DNA of 21,730 nt from Candidatus Staskawiczbacteria bacterium RIFOXYD1_FULL_32_13 (GTDB taxonomy: Bacteria > Patescibacteriota > Minisyncoccia > Minisyncoccales > Staskawiczbacteraceae), in contig MHPU01000042.1 in the NCBI GenBank assembly GCA_001820485.1, positions 25,247 to 46,976 on the forward strand, written 5' to 3'. Shown piece by piece: positions 3,480-9,967 of the stretch; the stretch's first letter is position 1, and each line of letters opens with the position of its first letter. The notes under the pieces were generated by a model that had not been told where the DNA came from, made no database searches, and saw only the letters and a program-made list of their open reading frames with translations. Position numbers and translations under genes: made by a program.

Positions 3480-5687
3480 TTGTTAAACCTGCAAACTAAA
3501 ATTGAAGAAATTCCTAGAATTGGAAGTGCTTATCAAAAACGACTTAAAAAGATGAACATTAGCACTGTTGCTGATTTGCTTTATCATTTTCCTTCAAGAT
3601 ACGAAGATTTTTCAGATGTGATAGAAATTGTAAGTGCCAAAAAACAACTTGGCCAAAATGTTTGTGTACAGGGTGAAATTACAGAAATTGGCAGTACTCA
3701 TACTTTTAAAAAGTTTATTAATATTGTAGAACTTACAATACAAGATAATTCTGGCAAAATTAAGGCTTTATGGTTTAATCAACCATTTTTACTAAAGAGT
3801 TTAAAAGAGGGTAGTTTTGTGTGTTTAGCAGGAAAAGTAGCTTTGGGTAAAGAAGATATATATTTATCAAATCCAATTCATGAAATTATAAATCAAGATG
3901 TAGAAAACAATGAATTAACTCACACAGGAAGAATTATTCCCATTTATTCAGAAACTCGAGGAGTTACTTCGCGCTGGCTAAGATATATAATAAAACCTAT
4001 TTTAACTATTTTAGAAAATCAAATTCCAGAATCACTGCCAAATGATATTTTAAAAAAATATAAATTTCTGCATATAAATGAAGCCATTTGGCAGGTACAT
4101 TTTCCAGAATCTTTTGAGTTTGCTGATGCAGCTAAAGCTCGCTTTTCTTTTGAAGAATTATTTTTAATACAACTTTCTGTTTTAAAAGAAAAAAGTCGCT
4201 TAATGCTTAAGAAAGCTCCGGCTTTTCCTATGAATGCAGAATTAATGAAACAATTTACAGATTCACTTCCTTTCCAATTAACTGACTCTCAAAAAAAATG
4301 TGCTTTTGCAATTTTAAAAGATTTAGAAAAGCCTGTTCCAATGTCGCGCCTTTTGCAAGGAGATGTGGGAAGTGGCAAAACTGTTGTTGCCACAATGGCA
4401 GGTTTAAATGTAATAAAAAATAAAGCACAAGTAGCTTTTATGGCACCAACTGAAATTTTAGCTAAACAACATTTTAAAACAATTACCAAACTTTTAAAAG
4501 ATTTTGATGTTTCAATTGGTTTAATCACCAGTAAAAGTTATAGAATATGTAACCCTTCGGCAAGCTCAGGACAAGAAAACAATTTTGAAGTTTCCAGAAA
4601 AAGTTTGCTAGGAGATTTAGAAAATGGCCAAATAGATATTTTAATTGGCACACATTCATTAATCCAAAAAGGAGTTGAATTTAAAAATTTAGGCTTTGCA
4701 ATTGTAGATGAGCAACATCGCTTTGGCGTAGATCAAAGAGCCAAGCTTTTTGAATCAAGCAAATTAACTCCACATTTATTATCTATGACAGCTACTCCAA
4801 TCCCAAGAACCTTAGCTTTAACTGTATATGGAGATTTAGATGTATCTTTAATTTCTGAAATGCCAAAAGACAGAAAAAAAATCAAAACAGTTATTGTAGA
4901 ACCATCTGAAAGATCAAAAGCTTATGAATTTATCGAAAAAGAAGTAAAACAAGGTAAGGGAGTGTTTGTTATCTGCCCTAAGATAGAAAATAGAAATCAG
5001 AAAATAGAAAATAGAATAAACGAAACGACGACGGCTTCGACCAATTTTATACCACAGAATTATGATATTAAATCTTTGTCTTCTTTAGCAATAATAAATG
5101 ATGTAAAAGCAGTTAAAGAGGAATATGAGCGCCTTTCAAAAGATATTTTTCCAGATTTGCGAATTACAATGCTTCATGGAAAAATGAAAGCCCAAGAAAA
5201 AGAAAGAATTATGCTTGATTTTGCTAAGGGTGAAATTGATATTTTGGTTTCTACTTCTGTAGTAGAAGTTGGAGTAGATGTACCAAGAGCCACAATTATG
5301 ATGATTGAAGGAGCAGAACGTTTTGGGCTTTCCCAGCTTCACCAATTTCGCGGAAGAGTGGGTAGATCAGATGCACAATCTTATTGTTTTTTGTTTACTA
5401 CCTCACCAGATCAATTAAACAGAAAAAGATTAAAAGCAATGGTAGAGCTAGATAATGGCTTTAAATTAGCAGAAAAAGATTTAGAAATTAGAGGCCCAGG
5501 CTCTCTTTATGGAAGTCAGCAGTGGGGCATTCCAGATTTTGCTATGGAAGGATTATTTAACATTTTTCTTGTAGAGAAAACTAGAACAACAGCCAAAGAA
5601 CTTTTAGAAAAAGATCCAGAACTTAAAGATTATCCTATTCTTAAAGAAAAACTAAAAAATCTTGAAAAGCGCATCCACTTTGAATAA
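3480..5687 (+). CDS. recG: ATP-dependent DNA helicase RecG
   Basis: RecG remodels stalled replication forks and branched DNA. The N-terminal wedge/OB region (about residues 1-170, starting IPRIGSAYQKRLKKMNISTV) precedes a superfamily 2 helicase core. Visible motifs are GDVGSGKT (294-301), DEQH (410-413), SMTATPIPRTLAL, STSVVEVGVDVPRA and GRVGRSDAQSYC. The C-terminus carries the family's GSQQWGIPDF block. The start is TTG at 3480 with no Shine-Dalgarno site; the next ATG would cut the wedge domain. At 735 aa it is longer than typical RecG (about 680-700). Two low-complexity insertions explain this: NPSASSGQ, encoded by a repeat at 4553-4575, and a segment from about residue 502 (ENRNQKIENR) encoded by A-rich direct repeats. 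The gene appears monocistronic. Confidence 0.95.
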   Translation: MLNLQTKIEEIPRIGSAYQKRLKKMNISTVADLLYHFPSRYEDFSDVIEIVSAKKQLGQNVCVQGEITEIGSTHTFKKFINIVELTIQDNSGKIKALWFNQPFLLKSLKEGSFVCLAGKVALGKEDIYLSNPIHEIINQDVENNELTHTGRIIPIYSETRGVTSRWLRYIIKPILTILENQIPESLPNDILKKYKFLHINEAIWQVHFPESFEFADAAKARFSFEELFLIQLSVLKEKSRLMLKKAPAFPMNAELMKQFTDSLPFQLTDSQKKCAFAILKDLEKPVPMSRLLQGDVGSGKTVVATMAGLNVIKNKAQVAFMAPTEILAKQHFKTITKLLKDFDVSIGLITSKSYRICNPSASSGQENNFEVSRKSLLGDLENGQIDILIGTHSLIQKGVEFKNLGFAIVDEQHRFGVDQRAKLFESSKLTPHLLSMTATPIPRTLALTVYGDLDVSLISEMPKDRKKIKTVIVEPSERSKAYEFIEKEVKQGKGVFVICPKIENRNQKIENRINETTTASTNFIPQNYDIKSLSSLAIINDVKAVKEEYERLSKDIFPDLRITMLHGKMKAQEKERIMLDFAKGEIDILVSTSVVEVGVDVPRATIMMIEGAERFGLSQLHQFRGRVGRSDAQSYCFLFTTSPDQLNRKRLKAMVELDNGFKLAEKDLEIRGPGSLYGSQQWGIPDFAMEGLFNIFLVEKTRTTAKELLEKDPELKDYPILKEKLKNLEKRIHFE
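4553..4575. repeat. Repeat-derived in-frame insertion in recG
   Basis: The 23 bases beginning CCCTTCGGCAAGCTCAGG are GC-rich inside AT-rich recG and resemble a short dispersed repeat seen in many bacterial genomes. They encode PSASSGQ between two helicase motifs. Confidence 0.5.
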
Positions 5688-5697
5688 TTCATTACAC

Positions 5698-5732
5698 AAA
5701 AAAACAGCTATTTTTTAATTCGCTGTTTTTTT
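5698..5732. terminator. Bidirectional terminator between recG and the convergent 5747-6058 gene
   Basis: AAAACAGC (5701-5708) pairs with GCTGTTTT (5722-5729), with T-runs on both strands, so it can end both convergent transcripts. Confidence 0.75.
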
Positions 5733-5746
5733 AAAAATTATTCGAT

Positions 5747-6058
5747 TTATTCTTCCCCTGAGTTATGGTCTTTTCCTGTTATATCTTTGTATCTTCTTTC
5801 TGCTATTTCTAATTTCCTTGAAACTTCTCCCCTTTGCCTTTCTGATTCTACTCTATATTCCTCAAAACCTTCTTTAAGAGCATCATAGCGTATATTTGGA
5901 TTGCCTAATGGAGTACTTTCTAAATCATCTCTTTTATCAGAAATATTTCCATCTATTGTAATGAGTTCTGCATTAAGTTCCTTAATTAATTTATCTAATT
6001 CATCAACATTTAAATTTTCTAAATCCTCATTGCCCCCTTTTTCATTTTCTTTTGTCAT
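5747..6058 (-). CDS. Hypothetical coiled-coil protein, 103 aa
   Basis: A short, acidic, highly charged protein. Residues 10-45 (from NEDLENLNVDELDKLIKEL) and 65-95 look like two helices able to form a coiled coil; no signal or membrane segment is present. No family is recognised. It lies downstream of the 6103-6384 gene on the same strand, 44 bases away, and ends at the bidirectional terminator. A small palindrome (CTTGCCGGCAG, about 6074-6084) lies in its leader, and the ATG has no Shine-Dalgarno site. Function cannot be inferred. Confidence 0.7.
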   Translation of the reverse strand: MTKENEKGGNEDLENLNVDELDKLIKELNAELITIDGNISDKRDDLESTPLGNPNIRYDALKEGFEEYRVESERQRGEVSRKLEIAERRYKDITGKDHNSGEE

Positions 6059-6102
6059 AATATTTTTTTACCTGCTTGCCGGCAGACAAGTTTTAATAAT
6101 AA

Positions 6103-6384
6103 TTATTTTTTAATTGATTGTATATTTAATACATTCTCTATATAATCTACTCTATGTTTTATAGAACCCACATATTCTAACTTATCATCCATAACTTTAA
6201 GTAGACCAAAAACTTTTTCAAAATTTTTGTTAACAGCTTTAAAATTTTCATTAACAGATTCAAAGTTTTTATTTATATTATCAAAACCATCAACAATTAG
6301 CTTTGTCTGACTTTCGAAACTTTTGTTAACTATTATTGCCAACTTATCTGTAGTTATTTTGCTTATTAATTTATTTTTTACCAT
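6103..6384 (-). CDS. Hypothetical coiled-coil protein with repeats, 93 aa
   Basis: The middle of the protein has degenerate seven-residue repeats, seen as NINKNFESVNENFKAVNKNF followed by EKVFGLLK, typical of a long coiled coil. There is no signal peptide or membrane segment. Similar short coiled-coil proteins are frequent in Patescibacteria, but I know of no assigned role. It lies between the glycosyltransferase gene upstream and the 5747-6058 gene downstream, all on the minus strand, so co-transcription is possible. Confidence 0.7.
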   Translation of the reverse strand: MVKNKLISKITTDKLAIIVNKSFESQTKLIVDGFDNINKNFESVNENFKAVNKNFEKVFGLLKVMDDKLEYVGSIKHRVDYIENVLNIQSIKK

Positions 6385-6446
6385 AATTATTAAAGCTTAA
6401 TTCCTATAATTTTATTATACTCTTGCTAAAAATCGTGTCAAGAAAA

Positions 6447-7997
6447 TTACTTACGTATTTTTTCAGTTACCCAAAAGCCCATGTGCCGACCCAACATTAA
6501 CCTAATTTGAGCATCAATTGCTGGTAGGGCACCAAATAAGATTAAAGTTACTGGCAAAATAATCCATTGTAAAAATATACTTATTTTTTTCCATTTACTC
6601 ATACCTTTTGGTAATTTTGGCAAAAGAAGCGTACTTAAAATAGCAGATACAAGCATTCCCGCTAAAGACAAAGTCATAATTCTTCCTGTTAAAATTGGTA
6701 AATTAAATGACAAAACTGTAATATTAAAACCTTCTCCACCTAAAAATATTGGGAGCCATCCCAAAGCAAAAAGTAAAAGTGCCGCTGTTGCCCAAGACCA
6801 AAATCCATCAATTATTGTATAAAGATTAAAAAATTTTGACCAAAAAGGAATTTTTCTGTCTTTAACAAATCCAAAAGCCACATAAGGAATTTCAGCACAT
6901 CCCCAAGCCCACCTTCTTTGTTGTCTATATTGGTTTATAACAGTTCTCCAAAAACCTTTTGCCATAACTGCATCCATTGAAACTAAATAATAAATTGGCA
7001 CCACTCTATAATTACCACTGTAATATAAATAAGCTCTCCAAAAAATTCTAGAGTCATCTTGAACTATATTATTAGGATAACCAACTTCAAAAAAAACTTT
7101 AGCAGGGGTAGAATGCGAAGAATATGTTGTAAGTTTTTCAGCTCTTTCCTGCTGAATCATTTGCCAAAAAGTGTTTGATGTAGAAACAACTCTAGAAAAA
7201 AATGGTACTGACCAAATATTATTGTTATATACAGGAATTGGCTGATAACTAGCTCTAGTTGGATTATCTACAGTTAAATAATAATAAGTTAAACAAGAGA
7301 AATATTGCGGATAAGGCTTTGTGTCAACATCAAAACTAGAAATTAAAATATTTTCATAAGGAATCTTTAATTCATCAATAAGCTTTTTTGCTTCCTTTCC
7401 AGCCCATGCCACATTAGAACCCTTGCCTCCAATTTCGCCTTTTATATTGTCTGGATGAACTGTGAATTGAAATTTAAAAAATTTATCCTTATATTCTTCT
7501 CTAATTCCTAAAGCTATTTTTTCAAATTCCTTTCCCGCTCTTTGCTCTTGACTTAAGATAATCATTATTTTCTCTTTCGGATAATCTAAAGCAATTATTG
7601 AATCCAATGTTTCTGTAATTATCTGTTTAGATTCTTTATAGCTTGGCAAAATAATTATATGAAAAATATCTTTCCAATCATTTACCGAAACAATGGTATT
7701 ACATTTTACCTTTTTAAGTTTAGCCAACCAATTTACACTTAAATATTCCTTAACTTTAAAATAACTTATAATCTGGTGTAAGGAAAAATAAAACACTCTG
7801 AAAAGATAATAAAAACAAAAACAAATTATGAAAATAGAAACCCAGGCAGGAATTAGCCATGAAAAAACAAGAACCCCAAGCAGAGTCCCCAAACTAATAG
7901 CTCCGGGCAAAATCTCAAAGAAACGATAAATTGTTCTGTCTTTAAAACTTTTTAAATCCGAGGCTTTAGAAATATCTAAATAATCTTTTTTTTCCAT
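6447..7997 (-). CDS. Membrane glycosyltransferase, family GT2 (cellulose-synthase-like)
   Basis: A processive-type inverting glycosyltransferase, probably adding sugars from a nucleotide donor to a cell-surface glycan at the inner membrane. Two membrane helices lie at about residues 30-75. A cytoplasmic catalytic domain follows, with the DVD metal-binding motif (223-225), QDDS (313-316, acceptor-side acid) and QQRRW (359-363, the QxxRW motif). Three to four further helices lie in the last 120 residues. Length is 516 aa. The donor and product cannot be told. The ATG lies only three bases downstream of tRNA-Glu, so the tRNA 3' end serves as its leader; no separate Shine-Dalgarno site exists. 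It probably shares the tRNA promoter. Confidence 0.88.
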   Translation of the reverse strand: MEKKDYLDISKASDLKSFKDRTIYRFFEILPGAISLGTLLGVLVFSWLIPAWVSIFIICFCFYYLFRVFYFSLHQIISYFKVKEYLSVNWLAKLKKVKCNTIVSVNDWKDIFHIIILPSYKESKQIITETLDSIIALDYPKEKIMIILSQEQRAGKEFEKIALGIREEYKDKFFKFQFTVHPDNIKGEIGGKGSNVAWAGKEAKKLIDELKIPYENILISSFDVDTKPYPQYFSCLTYYYLTVDNPTRASYQPIPVYNNNIWSVPFFSRVVSTSNTFWQMIQQERAEKLTTYSSHSTPAKVFFEVGYPNNIVQDDSRIFWRAYLYYSGNYRVVPIYYLVSMDAVMAKGFWRTVINQYRQQRRWAWGCAEIPYVAFGFVKDRKIPFWSKFFNLYTIIDGFWSWATAALLLFALGWLPIFLGGEGFNITVLSFNLPILTGRIMTLSLAGMLVSAILSTLLLPKLPKGMSKWKKISIFLQWIILPVTLILFGALPAIDAQIRLMLGRHMGFWVTEKIRK

Positions 7998-7999
7998 AG

Positions 8000-8074
8000 C
8001 GGTCCCATCGGGATTTGAACCCGAGTTTCTTGGATGAAAACCAAGTGTCCTAGACCAGGCTAGACGATGGGACC
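8000..8074 (-). tRNA. tRNA-Glu (anticodon TTC)
   Basis: On the minus strand a full cloverleaf is visible. The acceptor stem pairs GGTCCCA with TGGGACC. The anticodon stem CTTGG/CCAAG encloses loop TTTTCAT, giving anticodon TTC. The T arm is CGGG-TTCAAAT-CCCG. The discriminator base is G, and CCA is not encoded. It lies three bases before the start codon of the glycosyltransferase gene. Confidence 0.95.
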
Positions 8075-8094
8075 ATTTTCTAATACATATCTAG

Positions 8095-8123
8095 ATATTA
8101 CAATATAAATTGATTTTTTTCAA
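8095..8123 (-). promoter_or_regulatory. Promoter of tRNA-Glu and probably the glycosyltransferase
   Basis: On the minus strand TTGAAA (8123-8118) and TAATAT (8100-8095) are 17 bases apart, about 20 bases before the tRNA. Confidence 0.6.
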
Positions 8124-8144
8124 GTTTTAGGGTAAAAATAGCCT

Positions 8145-9479
8145 ATGAAGATACTAGCTATTGAAACATCTTGTGATGATACCGGAATTGCGATTTTAGA
8201 TATTAAAGAGGGCAAAACCCCAGAATTTTTTGTTTTAGCTAATAAAATAGCTTCTCAAATTAAAGTTCACCAAAAATATGGTGGTGTTTTCCCAATGATG
8301 GCAAAAAGAGAACATCAAAAAAATATTATACCAACATTTATTGAAGCACTAAAATCTGACAAAAGCCAAAGGCATTTTGACGGACCCGCCACAATTTCGC
8401 CAGAGGCGAATTTGGGTGGGGAAGCAAAATTAAAAATTTTATCTGAAATATTAGAACGCGAGCCAGAATTGGCAAAAAAAATAATTCCATTTTTGAAAAA
8501 ATATTCAAAGCCAGATATAGACTATATTGCAGTTACCAATGGGCCAGGGCTTGAACCTTGTTTATGGGTTGGAGTAAATTTTGCCCGGGCTCTTTCTTTT
8601 CTTTGGAATATTCCCATTATTCCAGTAAATCATATTGAAGGGCATATACTCGTCAATTTTCTAAATAAAAATACTGCACCATCGTCATTGCGAGGAGGCT
8701 CACATGCCGACGAAGCAATCCAGAGTAATAGCACAAATTCTAGATTGCCACGCTCGTCGCCTGCAGAGCAGGCGAACTTCGCTCGCAATGACAATATAAG
8801 ATTTCCAGCTATTGCACTGGTTGTAAGTGGAGGACACACTCAAATTGTTTTGGTTGAGGATATTAGTAAATACAAAATTCTTGGCGAAACTCGCGATGAT
8901 GCAGCTGGCGAATGTTTTGATAAAGCAGCCAAAATTTTAGGTTTGGGATATCCCGGTGGACCCATAATCTCCAAATTAGCAGATAGACACCCGATGTCTA
9001 TTAAAAACAAAACCGATCGACTCCCGATGTCGATCAGACTTCCTCGTCCTATGCTAAATACTAAAGATTATGATTTTAGTTTTTCTGGACTTAAAACTGC
9101 TATTTTATATTTTCAGCAAAAACAACTAAAAAAAGTGCAAAAAAATAAATATTACATTTGTGCAATGTGTGCTGAAATCCAGCAAGCTATAATTGATGTT
9201 TTGCTTAAAAAAACTTTTAAAGCTGTGAAAGATTTTAATGCCAAAACAATAATTCTTGGTGGAGGGGTTTCTGCAAATTCAGAACTTAAAAAACAATTTC
9301 AAGATGCCACCACCCGTCATTCCCGCGAAAGAGGGAATCCAGTAAGTTTAATTTTTCCAGAACCAATTTTAAGTACAGACAATGGTTTAATGATTGGCGT
9401 TGCTGGATATTATAACAAAAATAAAACAGTCAATTGGAAAGATCTAAAAGCTGATTCAAATTTGCGAATTGGCGAATAA
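8145..9479 (+). CDS. tsaD: tRNA N6-threonylcarbamoyladenosine transferase TsaD, with repeat-encoded insertions
   Basis: TsaD transfers the threonylcarbamoyl group to A37 of ANN-decoding tRNAs, working with TsaB, TsaE and TsaC (not in this window). Family signatures are IETSCDDTG near the N-terminus, GPGLEPCLWVG, the metal-binding pair H163 and H167 (NHIEGH), VSGGHTQ, GECFDKAAKILGLGYPGGP, FSFSGLKTA, GGGVSANSEL and the C-terminal DNGLMIGVAG. Length is 444 aa against about 340 normally. The excess is accounted for by four in-frame insertions coinciding with palindromic repeats: about residues 81-93, 180-216, 280-297 and 391-399. None interrupts a listed motif, so the enzyme is probably functional. 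The ATG has no good Shine-Dalgarno site. Confidence 0.95.
   Translation: MKILAIETSCDDTGIAILDIKEGKTPEFFVLANKIASQIKVHQKYGGVFPMMAKREHQKNIIPTFIEALKSDKSQRHFDGPATISPEANLGGEAKLKILSEILEREPELAKKIIPFLKKYSKPDIDYIAVTNGPGLEPCLWVGVNFARALSFLWNIPIIPVNHIEGHILVNFLNKNTAPSSLRGGSHADEAIQSNSTNSRLPRSSPAEQANFARNDNIRFPAIALVVSGGHTQIVLVEDISKYKILGETRDDAAGECFDKAAKILGLGYPGGPIISKLADRHPMSIKNKTDRLPMSIRLPRPMLNTKDYDFSFSGLKTAILYFQQKQLKKVQKNKYYICAMCAEIQQAIIDVLLKKTFKAVKDFNAKTIILGGGVSANSELKKQFQDATTRHSRERGNPVSLIFPEPILSTDNGLMIGVAGYYNKNKTVNWKDLKADSNLRIGE
8385..8421. repeat. Palindrome inserted in frame in tsaD (site 1)
   Basis: An imperfect GC-rich hairpin: TTTCGCC-AGA-GGCGAA at the centre, flanked by CCCGCC and GGGTGGGG. It encodes part of GPATISPEANLGGE, which has no counterpart in ordinary TsaD. 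Confidence 0.6.
8684..8792. repeat. Palindromic repeat, copy 2 (GTCATTGCGAG family), inside tsaD (site 2)
   Basis: The whole 109-bp element, from GTCATTGCGAG to CTCGCAATGAC, lies in the tsaD frame and encodes about 36 residues (SLRGGSHADEAIQS and onward). The first 60 bases closely match the copy at 1083-1179. Confidence 0.9.
8983..9035. repeat. Twin small palindromes inside tsaD (site 3)
   Basis: ATAGACA-N5-TGTCTAT (8983-9001) and GATCGAC-N7-GTCGATC (9015-9035) share the central CCGATGT. They encode the duplicated phrase RHPMSI / RLPMSI between GPIISKLAD and LPRPML, where TsaD is normally short. Confidence 0.7.
9316..9342. repeat. GTCATTCCCGCG-family repeat inside tsaD (site 4)
   Basis: GTCATTCCCGCGAAAGAGGG continues into AATCCAG. 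It is a short copy of the element at 3397-3468 and encodes RHSRERGNPV. Confidence 0.8.
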
Positions 9480-9509
9480 AAAAAGCGACCTCGTTGAACA
9501 CGAAGTCGC
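9478..9509 (-). terminator. Terminator of the 9548-9850 gene
   Basis: On the minus strand GCGACTTCG (9509-9501) pairs with CGAGGTCGC (9493-9485) with one mismatch, and seven T follow. It touches the tsaD stop codon at 9477-9479. Confidence 0.75.
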
Positions 9510-9547
9510 ATGCACGATACGACACTTCCGACTCCGTCCCAGACCGA

Positions 9548-9850
9548 TCAGCGCTCCATCGCGTCGTCGCGAAGAAGCTGTTGCTCCACCGCCCTTTGTT
9601 GACGCTTCTTGGTCTTGGCCTCGCATCTCTGAACACGAACATGTGCAATCGCCTCCTCGACCATTTGGGAGAGATTTGGGAAAAAAAGTCCGACATCTTC
9701 CAATGCCGAAATGATTCCGTCGTGGTTGTATTCAATTTCATTCAATTTCAACCACGAAACAAACGCACCAGCTACCTGGTCATTAGCAAGACCGGGCATA
9801 ATCGCAGTGCGCAACGCGATCACAATCGTTTCCTCAAAAGGACGGGCCAT
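9548..9850 (-). CDS. Small hypothetical protein, 100 aa (cassette-like gene)
   Basis: The start is ATG at 9848-9850, six bases after a GGGAG ribosome site. The protein begins MARPFEETIVIALRTAIMPG, is probably helical, and ends in a basic, glutamine-rich helix (KTKKRQQRAVEQQLLRDD). There is no signal peptide and no family I recognise. It is convergent with tsaD, divergent from valS, and has its own terminator. Its G+C content and Shine-Dalgarno site resemble the other three small cassette-like genes and differ from tsaD and valS. An unrelated internal direct repeat (TTCAATTTCA twice, near 9730) is part of the coding sequence. Confidence 0.7.
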   Translation of the reverse strand: MARPFEETIVIALRTAIMPGLANDQVAGAFVSWLKLNEIEYNHDGIISALEDVGLFFPNLSQMVEEAIAHVRVQRCEAKTKKRQQRAVEQQLLRDDAMER

Positions 9851-9900
9851 GGTTTACTCCCAAAAGGACTGCTTGAATTTACAATTTACGACACAACCAA

Positions 9901-9929
9901 ATTTTTGCATACTTTATAGCTATTGTCAA
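9901..9929 (-). promoter_or_regulatory. Possible promoter of the 9548-9850 gene
   Basis: On the minus strand a perfect TTGACA (9929-9924) is followed 17 bases later by AAAAAT (9906-9901), a poor -10 box. Confidence 0.35.
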
Positions 9930-9967
9930 GATTTACGAGGACAAAAATAAATAGTAAAATAAAAAAT

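Noticed and set aside
9469..9950. Plus-strand open frames opposite the 9548-9850 gene
   Set aside because: They are shadows of the GC-rich minus-strand gene, which has a ribosome site and terminator; the plus frames have neither.
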